Part shown: piece after piece, positions 18,526 to 27,639 of the stretch
How the letters are laid out: every line of letters starts with the position of its first letter
Position numbering within the stretch: the first letter of the stretch is position 1
Source of the DNA: Streptomyces sp. TRM68416
GTDB lineage: Bacteria; Actinomycetota; Actinomycetes; Streptomycetales; Streptomycetaceae
Length of the DNA: 64,000 nt
Direction of reading: 5' to 3'
NCBI RefSeq assembly: GCF_014596915.1
Contig: NZ_JACVWU010000038.1
Coordinates: 1 to 64,000, forward strand
Position numbers and translations under genes: made by a program
Notes under the pieces: model-generated
Databases searched by the model: none
Told to the model about the DNA's origin: nothing
Seen by the model: only the letters and a program-made list of their open reading frames with translations

Positions 18526-19821
18526 ATGGGCGACCCGGCACTGTCCCGCCGCGGCTTCCTGGCGGTCTCCGCCGCGGCCGGTCTCGGTATGACGGCACTG
18601 AGCGGCTGTGGCGGCGACTCGGACGAAGGGTCGTCCGACGGAACGACCACGATCGAATGGTGGAACATCACCACGACCCAGCCCTCGAAGGACGTCTGGG
18701 AGGCCCTGGCCAAGAAGTTCGAGGCCCAGAACCCCAAGGTCAAGGTCAAGATCGTTCAGCTGGAGAACGACGCCTACAAGTCGAAGATGACGGCGCTGAC
18801 AGCCTCCGGCAAGCTCCCCGACATCTTCCACACCTGGGGCGGCGGCGTCCTCAAGCAGCAGGTGGACGCGGGCCTCGTCGAGGACCTCACGGACCGCACC
18901 AAGGACTGGTCCGACAGCCTGCTGCCGGTCACCAAGGAGCCGTACCTGATCGACGAGAAGCTCTACGGCATCCCGTTCGACATGGGCATGATCGGCTTCT
19001 GGTACAACAAGGCGCTCTTCAAGAAGGCGGGCATAGCCGAGCCCCCGACCACCTGGAGCGGCTTCCTCGACGCCGTCGGCAAGCTGAAGTCCGCCGGGAC
19101 CACCCCGATCGCCCTGGCGGGCAAGGAGAAGTGGCCCGGCATGTACTACTGGGCCTACCTCGCGATGCGCACCGCCGGTGCCGAGGCCGTCCAGAAGGCC
19201 AGCGACGACAAGGACTTCACCGCCCCCGAGCTGGTCCAGGCCGGCGAGCACCTCCAGCAGCTGGTCGACCTCCAGCCGTTCCAGAAGGGCTTCCTCGGCG
19301 CCACCTACTCGGGCCCCACCGGCCAGGCCGCCGCCGTCGGCAACGGCAAGGCCGCGATGGAGCTGATGGGCCAGTGGGCGCCCATCGTCCAGGCGGACGT
19401 GGGCAAGGGGCTCGGGGACGACCTCGGGTTCTTCCCGTTCCCCGAGGTCGAGGGCGGAAAGGGCGCGATCACCGAGGTGTTCGGCGGGGGCGGCGGACAC
19501 GCCCTGCGCAGGGACGCCCCGCAGGCGGCGGTGGACTTCCTGAAGTTCTTCTCCTCCGAGCCCACCGTCCTGGAACTGGTCAAGAAGACCAGCGTGCTGC
19601 CGGTCCTGCCGTCCGCCGAGAACGCCATCACCGACCCCAACATCAAGGCCGTACAGGCGCAGTTGAAGGCCGCCACCGGCTTCCAGCTCTACCTCGACCA
19701 GGCGTACGCGCCCGCCGTCGGCCAGGAGGTCAACGACAGCGTCGCCGCGCTCATCGCCGGCTCCAAGTCGGCCGAGCAGGTCACCGCGTCGATCACCAAG
19801 GTCGCGAAGGAAGAGCAGTAG
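18526..19821 (+). CDS. Extracellular sugar-binding lipoprotein of an ABC transporter
   Basis: The 431-residue protein has a twin-arginine signal (SRRGFLAVSAAAGLGMTALS) ending in lipobox LSGC, so it is probably exported folded and lipid-anchored. The mature part is a family-1 solute-binding protein, with TTTIEWWNITTTQPSKDVWE and IPFDMGMIGFWYNKALFKKA. The two permease genes and xylanase that follow point to xylo-oligosaccharides as ligand, which is inference. ATG 18526 is preferred over ATG 18523 because AAGGAG ends 6 nt before it. No dedicated ATPase gene is present, so a shared MsiK-type ATPase probably powers transport, as is usual in Streptomyces. Confidence 0.88.
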   Translation: MGDPALSRRGFLAVSAAAGLGMTALSGCGGDSDEGSSDGTTTIEWWNITTTQPSKDVWEALAKKFEAQNPKVKVKIVQLENDAYKSKMTALTASGKLPDIFHTWGGGVLKQQVDAGLVEDLTDRTKDWSDSLLPVTKEPYLIDEKLYGIPFDMGMIGFWYNKALFKKAGIAEPPTTWSGFLDAVGKLKSAGTTPIALAGKEKWPGMYYWAYLAMRTAGAEAVQKASDDKDFTAPELVQAGEHLQQLVDLQPFQKGFLGATYSGPTGQAAAVGNGKAAMELMGQWAPIVQADVGKGLGDDLGFFPFPEVEGGKGAITEVFGGGGGHALRRDAPQAAVDFLKFFSSEPTVLELVKKTSVLPVLPSAENAITDPNIKAVQAQLKAATGFQLYLDQAYAPAVGQEVNDSVAALIAGSKSAEQVTASITKVAKEEQ

Positions 19822-19827
19822 TCGCCG

Positions 19828-20826
19828 ATGACCTCCACCTCGCTCAAGGACAAACGGAGCGGTCCCGGCCCCGACCTCTCGCCCCCGCCCGCCGACGCGG
19901 CGCGGGGGCGGGCCAGGCGGCGGGCGCTCAACTGGCTGACGGCGGTCGCCTTCCAGGTGCCGGCGCTGGTGCTGTTCGGCGTCCTGGTGCTGCTGCCGGT
20001 CCTGTTCGCGCTGTACGCCGCCTTCTTCCGGTGGGGCGGCTTCGGCATGCCCTCGGACTTCATCGGCTTCGAGAACTTCACCCGGCTCCTGGACGACCCG
20101 GTCTTCCTCGGGGACCTGTGGCGCTGTCTGCTCCTGGTCGTGCTGTCGCTGGCGCTGCAACTGCCGTTCGCGCTCGCCATGGCCGTCGCCCTCAACCAGC
20201 GCATGCGCGGCCGGGCCGTGTACCGGATGCTCTTCTTCGCGCCGTACGTGCTCTCCGAAGCCATCACCGGCGTGTTGTTCAGCATGATCTTCGCGCCGGG
20301 CGACGGCCTCGCCGACGAGATCCTCGACGGCGTCGGCCTCAGCGGTCTGGGCGGTGAGTGGTTCGCCGATCCCGACATGGTGATGGCGACCCTCTTCCTG
20401 GTCATGACCTGGAAGTACTTCGGCTTCCACATGATGCTCTACCTGGCCGGACTCCAGGCCATTCCGAAGGAACTGCACGAGGCCGCGCTGATCGACGGCG
20501 CCGGACCCTGGCAGCGCTTCCGCAACGTCACCCTGCCGCTGCTCGCGCCCACCCTGCGGATCAGCGTGTTCCTGTCCGTCATCGGCGCGATCCAGCTCTT
20601 CGACCTGGTGTGGGTGGTCACCGCGGGCGGCCCCGACCACCACTCCGAAACCATGGCCGTGACCATGTTCCAGTACGGCTTCAAGCGCTACCAGGTCGGC
20701 TACGCCAGCGCGATCAGCGTGGCCATGTTCCTCATCTGCCTCGTCTTCGCCCTGGCCTACCAGCGGTTCGTGCTCCGCCGCGACCTGGAAGGCGCGACCA
20801 CCACCATGCGGGGAGGCAGCAAGTGA
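19828..20826 (+). CDS. Sugar ABC transporter permease 1 (MalF-type)
   Basis: The 332-residue membrane protein has about six membrane segments after a polar N terminus. Its cytoplasmic EAA loop reads HEAALIDGAGPWQRFRNVTL, where the ATPase docks. It follows the binding-protein gene after 6 nt, and its stop overlaps the next GTG by 4 nt. It forms a heterodimeric channel with the next gene product for an oligosaccharide, probably xylan-derived. Confidence 0.9.
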   Translation: MTSTSLKDKRSGPGPDLSPPPADAARGRARRRALNWLTAVAFQVPALVLFGVLVLLPVLFALYAAFFRWGGFGMPSDFIGFENFTRLLDDPVFLGDLWRCLLLVVLSLALQLPFALAMAVALNQRMRGRAVYRMLFFAPYVLSEAITGVLFSMIFAPGDGLADEILDGVGLSGLGGEWFADPDMVMATLFLVMTWKYFGFHMMLYLAGLQAIPKELHEAALIDGAGPWQRFRNVTLPLLAPTLRISVFLSVIGAIQLFDLVWVVTAGGPDHHSETMAVTMFQYGFKRYQVGYASAISVAMFLICLVFALAYQRFVLRRDLEGATTTMRGGSK

Positions 20827-21659
20827 CGATCCGACGGAACAACCGAGGGCGCACGCTGCCGCTGCACCTCCTGCTGATCACGGTCGGCGCGCTGATGGGC
20901 GTACCCCTGCTCTACGCGGTCATCTCCGGCTTCAAGTCCACCGACCAGCTCTCCAGCAACCCCATCGGGCTGCCCGACCCGTGGGTGACCGGCAACTACA
21001 CCGCCATCCTCGCCGACGGGGACTTCTGGCGGATGGTCGGCAACAGCACCCTGATCGCGGTGGCCACCACGGTGCTCGTCGTCGCGGCCTCCGCGCTCGC
21101 CGCCTTCTCCTTCGCGCGGTTCGCCTTCCGGGGGCGGGAGGTGCTGTTCACCGTGTTCACGATCGGGCTGATGTTCCCCTTCGCGGTGGCGGCCCTGCCG
21201 CTGTTCCTGCTGCTGCGTTCGATGGACCTGCTGGACAACCCGCTCGGGGTGATCCTGCCGCAGGCCGCCTTCGGACTGCCGATGACGATCATCATCCTGC
21301 GGGGCTTCTTCCGGCAGATCCCCGGCGAGCTGGAGGAGGCGGCCACCCTCGACGGCTGCGGGCCGCTCGGGTTCTTCTGGCGGGTGCTGCTGCCCATGGC
21401 GCGCCCCGCGCTCGGCACGGTCTCGGTGCTCGCCGTGGTCACCAGCTGGAACAACTTCTTCCTGCCGCTGCTCGTGTTCAACGAGCCCACCTGGTGGACC
21501 ATCCCGATCGGCGTCCAGCAGTTCCAGGGCCAGTACTCGCAGGACGTGGCCCGCGTCTTCGCCTACCTCGTCCTCGCCATGGTCCCCGCCCTGGCCTTCT
21601 ACTCCGTCGCCGAGCGCCAGCTCGTCGGCGGCCTCACCGCCGGCGCCACCAAGGGATGA
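20823..21659 (+). CDS. Sugar ABC transporter permease 2 (MalG-type)
   Basis: The 278-residue protein is the second permease, with about six membrane segments and EAA loop EEAATLDGCGPLGFFWRVLL. The GTG at 20823 is chosen because it gives a 4-nt GTGA overlap with the preceding gene; the same frame is open further upstream but that region lies within permease 1. The xylanase follows 58 nt after its stop, so transport and extracellular degradation are probably co-transcribed. Confidence 0.9.
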   Translation: MTIRRNNRGRTLPLHLLLITVGALMGVPLLYAVISGFKSTDQLSSNPIGLPDPWVTGNYTAILADGDFWRMVGNSTLIAVATTVLVVAASALAAFSFARFAFRGREVLFTVFTIGLMFPFAVAALPLFLLLRSMDLLDNPLGVILPQAAFGLPMTIIILRGFFRQIPGELEEAATLDGCGPLGFFWRVLLPMARPALGTVSVLAVVTSWNNFFLPLLVFNEPTWWTIPIGVQQFQGQYSQDVARVFAYLVLAMVPALAFYSVAERQLVGGLTAGATKG

Positions 21660-21717
21660 CCCGCGCCCGCGGACGTACGGCTCGCCCACTGTTCTCTGTT
21701 TCGTGAGGAGTCGCACC

Positions 21718-22752
21718 ATGCGCAAGAACCGTCTCAGACTGGCCGGCGTCCTGGCCGCCGTGCTGGTCGCCGTCACGGCTCCGGCCGTGCAGGCCAAGGA
21801 CGAGCCGCCCACGCTCGCCGAACTCGCCCAGCGCCACGGCCGCTACTTCGGCAGCGCCACCGACAACCCCGAGCTGACCGACGCCCCCTATGTGTCGCTC
21901 CTCGGCAGCGAGTTCGACCAGATCACCCCCGGCAACGGCATGAAGTGGTACGCCACCGAGCCCCAGCAGGGTGTCTTCGACTTCTCCGCCGGCGACGAGG
22001 TCGTCAACCTCGCCCGCGCCAACCACCAGAAGGTCCGCGGCCACACCCTGGTCTGGCACAGCCAGCTGCCCGACTGGCTGACCAGCCGCGAATGGAAACC
22101 GCGCGAGCTGCGGGCCGTGCTGAAGAAGCACATCCAGACCGAGGTGCGGCACTACCGCGGCAAGGTCTTCGCCTGGGACGTCGTCAACGAGGCCTTCAAC
22201 GAGGACGGCACCTACCGGGAGACGATCTTCTACAAGACGCTCGGCCCCGGCTACATCGCCGACGCACTGCGCTGGGCCCACCAGGCCGACCCGCGCGTGA
22301 AGCTGTACCTCAACGACTACAACATCGAGGCGATCGGCCCGAAGAGCGATGCCTACTACAAGCTCGCCAAGAAGCTGAAGGCCCAGGGCGTGCCGCTGCA
22401 CGGCATCGGTCTCCAGGCCCACCTCGCCCTCCAGTACGGCTATCCGACCACACTGGAGGACAACCTCCGCCGCTTCTCCCGGCTCGGCCTGGACACCGCG
22501 CTGACCGAGGTCGACATCCGCATGTACCTGCCGGCGGACGAGGAGAAGCTCGCCACCCAGGCCGAGTGGTACCGCGACGTGACCAAGGCCTGCCTCGCGG
22601 TGCGCCGGTGCGTCGGAATCACCCTGTGGGACTACACGGACAAGTACTCGTGGATCCCGGCGTTCTTCGAGGGCGAGGGCGCAGCCCTGCCCTGGGACGA
22701 GGAGCTCAGGCCGAAGCCTGCGTACTACGCGATCCGGGACGCGCTGAAGTAG
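21718..22752 (+). CDS. Secreted endo-1,4-beta-xylanase, glycoside hydrolase family 10
   Basis: The 344-residue enzyme has a Sec-type signal peptide (MRKNRLRLAGVLAAVLVAVT, probable cleavage after VQA) and one GH10 domain. The general acid/base glutamate lies in FAWDVVNEAF and the nucleophile glutamate in ALTEVDIRMY. VRGHTLVWHSQLPDW and GITLWDYTDKYSW complete the substrate groove. There is no carbohydrate-binding module, so it is a compact catalytic form that cuts soluble xylan for the adjacent transporter. ATG 21718 follows GAGGAG by 7 nt. Only 3 bp separate its stop from that of the convergent regulator gene. Confidence 0.93.
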   Translation: MRKNRLRLAGVLAAVLVAVTAPAVQAKDEPPTLAELAQRHGRYFGSATDNPELTDAPYVSLLGSEFDQITPGNGMKWYATEPQQGVFDFSAGDEVVNLARANHQKVRGHTLVWHSQLPDWLTSREWKPRELRAVLKKHIQTEVRHYRGKVFAWDVVNEAFNEDGTYRETIFYKTLGPGYIADALRWAHQADPRVKLYLNDYNIEAIGPKSDAYYKLAKKLKAQGVPLHGIGLQAHLALQYGYPTTLEDNLRRFSRLGLDTALTEVDIRMYLPADEEKLATQAEWYRDVTKACLAVRRCVGITLWDYTDKYSWIPAFFEGEGAALPWDEELRPKPAYYAIRDALK

Positions 22753-22755
22753 GGC

Positions 22756-23787
22756 TCACCGCACGGCTGGTGGTGCGGTGCTCGCCCGCACCACCAGTTC
22801 GGTGCCCAGCTCCACCCGCGGTGAGTCCGGCCGTTCCCCGGCGGCCAGCCGCAGGACCGTGCGGACGGCGAGCTTGCCCATGTCCGCGAGCGGCTGGCGC
22901 ACGGTGGTCAGCGGCGGCGCCGACCAGCGGACCTCCGGAAGATCGTCGAAGCCGACCACGCTCATGTCCTCCGGCACCCTGAGACCCCGCCGGCGCAGCG
23001 CCTCGATCGCGCCGAGCGCCATCTGGTCGCTGGCCGCGAACACGGCGGTCGGCGGCTCGGGCAGGTCCAGCAGCGCCGTACAGCCCGTGCACCCGGACTC
23101 GGGGCGGAAGTCGCCGGGCACCACCAGGGAGTCGTCCACCGTGATGCCCGCGCCCTCCAGGGCCGCCCGGTAGCCGTCGAAGCGGGCCCGCGAGCACAGC
23201 AGCCGCGGCGGCCCCGCGATCAGGCCGATCCTGCGGTGGCCGAGGGCCAGCAGATGCTGGGTGGCGGCCAGCCCGCCGGCCCAGTTCGCGGCGCCGATCG
23301 TGGGTACGTCGAGCACGGGGGAGCCCGCCGGGTCGACCACCACCAGCGGTACGCCCAGCGCCCGCAACTCCTCGTGCAGGCCCGGCTCCAGCGCCGAGGT
23401 GACGAGGACGACCCCGTCGGAGGCGCGCGCCCGGAGATTGCGCATCCACTCCCGGGCGTCGCCCGACCGCCCGTGGATCGCCGACACCACGATGCCGACG
23501 CCGGCCGCGTGCGCCACCTCCTCCACCCCGCGGATGATCTCCACCGCCCAGGGGCTGTCGAGGTCGTTGAAGACGAGGTCGAGGAGGGCGGCGCTCTGCC
23601 CGGAGCCCGCGGGGCGCCTGCGGTAGCCGTGCAGGCGCAGCAGTTCCTCGACGCGCGCCCGGGTCTTGGGCGACACGTCGGACCTGCCGTTGACCACCCG
23701 TGACACGGTCGGCACCGAGACGCCGGCCTGGCGCGCGATCTCCGTGATGGTGACCTTGCCCCCGGGATCGGTCTCCTGTGCTGTCAA
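22756..23787 (-). CDS. LacI-family repressor of the xylan operon
   Basis: The 343-residue protein has an N-terminal LacI helix-turn-helix (VTITEIARQAGVSVPTVSRV, VNGRSDVSPKTRARVEEL) and a periplasmic-binding-protein-like effector domain ending in TELVVRAST. It probably represses the transporter/xylanase operon until xylo-oligosaccharide binds; the convergent position and the shared CGAAA-type sites support this. The start appears to be TTG at 23787, preceded by GGAGG 7 nt upstream. A TTG start would lower expression, which suits a repressor. Confidence 0.88.
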   Translation of the reverse strand: MTAQETDPGGKVTITEIARQAGVSVPTVSRVVNGRSDVSPKTRARVEELLRLHGYRRRPAGSGQSAALLDLVFNDLDSPWAVEIIRGVEEVAHAAGVGIVVSAIHGRSGDAREWMRNLRARASDGVVLVTSALEPGLHEELRALGVPLVVVDPAGSPVLDVPTIGAANWAGGLAATQHLLALGHRRIGLIAGPPRLLCSRARFDGYRAALEGAGITVDDSLVVPGDFRPESGCTGCTALLDLPEPPTAVFAASDQMALGAIEALRRRGLRVPEDMSVVGFDDLPEVRWSAPPLTTVRQPLADMGKLAVRTVLRLAAGERPDSPRVELGTELVVRASTAPPAVR

Positions 23788-23811
23788 CTCCCCACCTCCG
23801 TCGACCTGCTG

Positions 23812-23840
23812 TCGAAAACTTCCAGAAGTCTTCCGGAAAG
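23812..23840. promoter_or_regulatory. Inverted-repeat cluster upstream of the LacI gene
   Basis: The segment contains TCGAAAACTTCC, then CTTCCAGAAG (23819-23828) and CTTCCGGAAAG (23830-23840), all short inverted repeats of the GAA/TTC type seen in the operator at 18463. It lies 25-53 bp upstream of the LacI start, suggesting autoregulation. Confidence 0.5.
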
Positions 23841-23953
23841 TGGGGGGTGGTGGGAAGTCCGTCCGGACATGCGTCGGGGCCGGTGCGCAGAGCGGGTCTG
23901 CGAGCCGGCCCCTGATTCACCGGGCGGCTCGACGGGCCGCCCGGACGGCCTGC

Positions 23954-24160
23954 TTAGGCCGCGGTCACCACCTGGTCGGCGCCCAGCGGGCGGTGCGGGG
24001 CGATGATCCGGCCGTCGGGCAGCAGCTCACCGGTGTCCTCGAAGAGGAGAACGCCGTTGCACAGCAGACTCCATCCCTGCTCCGGGTGGTGCGCCATGAG
24101 GCGCGCGGACTCCCGGTCGGCGGAGGCTGCGGACGGACACGGTGGCTGGTGCTGGCACAT
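23954..24160 (-). CDS. DUF5999 family protein
   Basis: The 68-residue protein is a streptomycete-type small conserved protein of unknown function. The N terminus MCQHQPPCPSA carries two cysteines and a histidine that could bind metal. It is followed by the strongly conserved HHPEQGWSLLCNGVLLFEDT and a C-terminal RIIAPHRPLG. ATG 24160 gives the family's usual length; an in-frame ATG 11 codons upstream (MNITSERKIPP) is possible. It is monocistronic, with a 343-bp upstream gap. Confidence 0.85.
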   Translation of the reverse strand: MCQHQPPCPSAASADRESARLMAHHPEQGWSLLCNGVLLFEDTGELLPDGRIIAPHRPLGADQVVTAA

Positions 24161-24503
24161 GGGTGGGATCTTCCGCTCTGATGTGATGTTCATGGCCTGC
24201 CCCCGTTGTGATAAGTCGGCTCGAACCCAGTGTTGCCCTACGGGCGTCAATCCGCAGGGATTTCGGAGCACCGCTTCTCACAGGTTGAGGACGCATCACC
24301 CGCGCGGACGGTTCAGTCCAACCGCACTGTCACTTCGGATGGTTCGGGATGGCCGGATGGGGCTAGTCCGTACCGGCCAAAGGCTCGTGGGAGCGCTTTT
24401 GTGCTCGTACGAGCGGAGCGTACGAGCGGCTCGTGCGGGTGGACAGTGTCGTACCCCGCGACCGGGGCCTCCGGCGGCGGGGTACGGGGTGGCGCGAGGG
24501 GCT
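24161..24503. other. Intergenic region, no gene seen
   Basis: The 343-bp gap between two minus-strand genes presumably holds the DUF5999 promoter. It contains repeated CGTACGAGCGG strings (about 24415-24435) and one TGGGAGCGCT (24388-24397), half of a CebR-type palindrome that is not completed here. Confidence 0.5.
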
Positions 24504-25088
24504 TCAGGCCGGTGAGCCGAGGAGTCGTGCCGGGGTCACCCGGAGCGTGAGTACCGGGAGCAGGTCGGCGGCCCGGTGCGGCCGGTGGGCGGCGATGCCG
24601 GGCGGGGCCGGGGCCAGGGGGACGAGCAGGTCGGTGGGTGCGGGATGGCCGGTGGTGGCGTCGGCGGCGCAGTCGCCGTGCAGCCACAGCGTGAGCATGT
24701 ACAGGCCGGGGATGGACAGCAGGCGCGGCTGGTAGGGCTGTGCCATCGTCTCGGCCTGGCGCAGCGCGCGCTCGGTGGAGGCGATGTAGGGGCCCTCGAA
24801 GAAGTGCGAGAACGCCCAGCCGTCGGGGGTCAGCCGGGTCTCGGCGGCGGCCACGGCGCGGTCGCCGCAGCGGATCAGGAAACGCCAGCCGGCCAGCCGG
24901 GCGGCGGAGGGGCTCGTCGCGGTGATGTCGTCCAGGACATGTACCGGCAGTGGCAGTTCGGGTGTGGCGGGTCCCTGGGGGGTGCGCAGGGAGGGGGTTC
25001 GGGCCTCGCGGACCGCGGTGGGAGACCCGAGTGCGGTGAGGACGGAGCGCAGTGCGGGGGCGGGAGCCGGGGGGACATGCAGCGGCAT
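24504..25088 (-). CDS. Conserved hypothetical protein
   Basis: I do not recognise this 194-residue protein. It has a Pro-rich N terminus and a central region, LAGWRFLIRCGDRAVAAAET, then GWAFSHFFEGPYIASTERAL and PGLYMLTLWLHGD, which reads as a compact alpha/beta domain. There is no signal peptide or membrane segment. ATG 25088 has GAGAGG about 9 nt upstream. Codon usage matches its neighbours, so it is a real gene rather than a shadow. Its upstream region is shared with the divergent glutamate-cysteine-ligase-like gene. Confidence 0.6.
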   Translation of the reverse strand: MPLHVPPAPAPALRSVLTALGSPTAVREARTPSLRTPQGPATPELPLPVHVLDDITATSPSAARLAGWRFLIRCGDRAVAAAETRLTPDGWAFSHFFEGPYIASTERALRQAETMAQPYQPRLLSIPGLYMLTLWLHGDCAADATTGHPAPTDLLVPLAPAPPGIAAHRPHRAADLLPVLTLRVTPARLLGSPA

Positions 25089-25640
25089 GGTGGGTCGCCT
25101 CTCTCATTCGACAGGCACGGTGGCGCGAGGGCGGGGCGGACGGCGCTGTCAGCTCGCGGGGGTGCAGAGGTGATGGTCGAGGCCCGGGAACGTGGGTGCG
25201 CGTGAGGCCTGCCGCACGTCATCTCCTACGGCAGGTTCTCCGAACGGGCATCAACCTTCTGCCTTGTTCGCGGAGTTTATACGACAAGTGTTCAGTCGGT
25301 GTTTCGTCTAGCCGTTTCCGGCCCACTCGGCAAGGGCGTATTCGGTCGGCGACACGCGGGAATCATCCCGATTCCGGGCGGGCGGGGAGGTGGTGACCTC
25401 GGAAAATGCGCGAGGCGCGGTCGGCCAATTCTCGTCGGCGTTTTTCACGAGATCGTGCACCACTCGAAACGGCGTTGTGCTCCATGCCCGGCGAATGTGC
25501 CGCCGGTCACGTGCCACAGCGTAGCGGGCGACTGGTCCGTCCGGGACGTTATCGATCGCTTCGGCTGGGCATCATCCCATCCGGACCCGGGACGCCGGCG
25601 GCCGGATCGCCGGTCCGCCCATTCGAGGAGGGACACTTCG
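25089..25640. other. Divergent promoter region, no gene seen
   Basis: The 552-bp gap separates divergent genes. It includes a stretch of lower GC content than its surroundings around 25250-25320 (TTGTTCGCGGAGTTTATACG and following) that probably holds the promoters. The frame of the downstream gene stays open for 342 nt before its ATG, but the translation there is Arg-rich and atypical. Confidence 0.5.
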
Positions 25641-27158
25641 ATGGGGGAGAAGGTCGTGGCAGGCCGGTTCGACCTGTCCGATCGGCAGCTCTACCGGGAC
25701 AAGCTCCGGCAGTGCCTGACGGGCCTGGAGCGACTCCTGGCGCAGCAGCGGTTCGATCGCCCCAAGAATCTCATGGGGCTCGAGATCGAATTGAATCTCG
25801 CCGGAGCCGACGGCATGCCGAGAATGTTGAATGCACAGGTTCTCGAGCGGATCGCGAGTCGCGATTTCCAAACAGAACTCGCCATGTTCAATCTGGAAGT
25901 GAACATAGCCCCACACCGGCTGGGTGGTCGGGTATTCGACCGGCTCGCCGAGGAACTCCGCACCTCCTTGGCATATGCCGACCGGAAAGCCGGGGAGCTG
26001 GACGCGGGAATCATGATGATCGGCATTCTGCCGACGCTCGACCGGGACGACCTGGTCTCCTCCAACCTCTCCGCCGTCGACCGCTACACGCTGCTCAACG
26101 ACCAGATCGTCGCGGCCCGCGGCGAGGACTTCGTGCTCGACATAGCCGGTGTGGAGCACCTCAACTGCACCTCGAAGTCCATAGCGCCCGAGGCGGCCTG
26201 TACCTCCGTCCAACTGCACCTCCAGGTCACCCCGGCCCGCTTCGCCGACGTCTGGAACGCCGCGCAGGCCGTCGCCGCCGCCCAGGTCGCGGTCGGCGCC
26301 AACTCGCCCTTCCTGTTCGGCCGGGAGCTGTGGCGTGAGTCCCGGCCCCCGCTGTTCCAGCAGTCCACCGACACCCGCCCGCCCGAGCTCCAGGCCCAGG
26401 GGGTACGCCCGCGCACCTGGTTCGGGGAACGGTGGGTGTCCTCCGTGTACGACCTCTTCGAGGAGAACCTGCGCTACTTCCCGGCCCTGCTGCCGATCTG
26501 CGGCGACGAGGACCCGCTGCGGGTGATCGACGAGGGCGGTGTCCCCACGCTCGCCGAACTCGTCCTGCACAACGGCACCGTCTACCGCTGGAACCGCCCG
26601 GTCTACGGCATCGCCGACGGCGTCCCGCACCTGCGCGTCGAGAACCGCGTCCTGCCCGCGGGCCCCACCGTCACGGACGTCGTCGCCAACGCGGCCTTCT
26701 ACTACGGCGTCGTCCGCGCCCTCGCCGAGGAGCCGCGCCCGGTGTGGACCCGGCTGCCGTTCGAGGCGGCCGCCGCCAACTTCGACGCCGCCTGCCGGTA
26801 CGGCATCGACGCCCGACTGCGGTGGCCCCGGCGCGGTCGGCACGGCGGTACGGCGGAGGTCGACGCCGTGAGCCTGGTGCGCGAGGAGCTGCTGCCGCTG
26901 GCCGAGGCCGGCCTGGACGCCTGGGGCGTCGAGCCCGCCGACCGGGACCTCTACCTGGGTGTGATCGAGGAGCGGTGCCGCCGCCGCTCCAACGGTGCCT
27001 CCTGGCAGTCCGCGACCTTCCGCCGTCTCCTGGAACAGGGGCTGTCCCGCCAGGCCGCCCTGGCCGCCACGACCCGGCGCTACCGCGAGCTGATGCACCA
27101 GGGCGAGCCGGTCCACACCTGGCCGGTGGGGCTGCCGGAGCCGGTGCCGCTGGGGTGA
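25641..27158 (+). CDS. Glutamate-cysteine ligase family protein (GCS2-type)
   Basis: The 505-residue protein belongs to the ATP-dependent glutamate-cysteine ligase superfamily: KNLMGLEIELNLAGADGMP near residue 37 supplies the metal-binding acidic residues, and FNLEVNIAPHRLGG and CTSVQLHLQVTP follow the fold. Streptomycetes make mycothiol and not glutathione, and such proteins are annotated only by family, so the true substrate (an amino acid joined to an amine or cysteine) is unknown. ATG 25641 follows GAGGAGGG by about 9 nt. It stands alone and is followed by a minisatellite. Confidence 0.78.
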   Translation: MGEKVVAGRFDLSDRQLYRDKLRQCLTGLERLLAQQRFDRPKNLMGLEIELNLAGADGMPRMLNAQVLERIASRDFQTELAMFNLEVNIAPHRLGGRVFDRLAEELRTSLAYADRKAGELDAGIMMIGILPTLDRDDLVSSNLSAVDRYTLLNDQIVAARGEDFVLDIAGVEHLNCTSKSIAPEAACTSVQLHLQVTPARFADVWNAAQAVAAAQVAVGANSPFLFGRELWRESRPPLFQQSTDTRPPELQAQGVRPRTWFGERWVSSVYDLFEENLRYFPALLPICGDEDPLRVIDEGGVPTLAELVLHNGTVYRWNRPVYGIADGVPHLRVENRVLPAGPTVTDVVANAAFYYGVVRALAEEPRPVWTRLPFEAAAANFDAACRYGIDARLRWPRRGRHGGTAEVDAVSLVREELLPLAEAGLDAWGVEPADRDLYLGVIEERCRRRSNGASWQSATFRRLLEQGLSRQAALAATTRRYRELMHQGEPVHTWPVGLPEPVPLG

Positions 27159-27639
27159 GGGGGCGCGGCTCGGCGCGTCGGTCCGGTCGGGGCTGTTTGG
27201 GGTTCGTGCGGGGGTGGGGGTGTGGCCGGGTGTGCCGGTTTGGTTGGGGCCGCCTGGGGGTTCGTGCGGGGGTGAGGGTGTGGCCCGGTGCGCCGGTTCG
27301 GTCGGGGCTGTTTGGGGTTCGTGCGGGGGTGGGGGCGTGGCCGGGTGTGCCAGTTCGGTCGGGGCTGCCTGGGGGTTCGTGCGGGGGTGAGAGTGTGGTC
27401 CGGTGTGCCGGTCCGGTCTGGGCAGCTGCGTATGTGCGCGGGGGCGTCTGCCTCGATCGCATCGCCCGGGTGTCCGTACGGGGGTCGCTGCCGCCCGCCT
27501 CATACTGGTCGGGCAAGCTGTGACGTCCGTGACGGTGGTGCCCCTCCAGGTCGGCCCCCTGTCACAGAGGATCTTCGTGAGTTCTGTCGGGCCCCTGGCG
27601 GGGCGAGGACGGGGCCGGATTTCTCAACTGGAGGCAGGT
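27159..27639. other. Minisatellite and upstream region of the CPBP gene
   Basis: The 481-bp gap consists of a 57/58-bp tandem repeat (27181-27430) followed by about 200 bp of ordinary sequence that probably carries the promoter of the CPBP gene. Proline-rich open frames on the minus strand across the repeat are by-products of its composition. Confidence 0.65.
27181..27430. repeat. 57/58-bp tandem repeat, four copies plus a partial fifth
   Basis: Each unit contains the core GGTTCGTGCGGGGGTG. Unit anchors fall at 27187, 27244, 27302, 27359 and 27417, with periods alternating 57 and 58. Units 1 and 3 share GCTGTTTGGGG and units 2 and 4 share a CGCCTGGGGG-type variant, so a 115-bp dimer has been duplicated. 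Confidence 0.9.

Noticed and set aside
18000..18749. A 249-codon minus-strand ORF upstream of the sugar transporter
   Set aside because: It overlaps the start of the clear binding-protein gene and shows no domain or ribosome site.
24388..24397. CebR-type operator TGGGAGCGCTCCCA
   Set aside because: Only the left half TGGGAGCGCT is present and the right half diverges. No cellulose-utilisation gene is adjacent.
27159..27520. Proline-rich repeat protein on the minus strand
   Set aside because: The repeat protein only mirrors the 57/58-bp DNA repeat. It lacks a start signal, and composition explains it.
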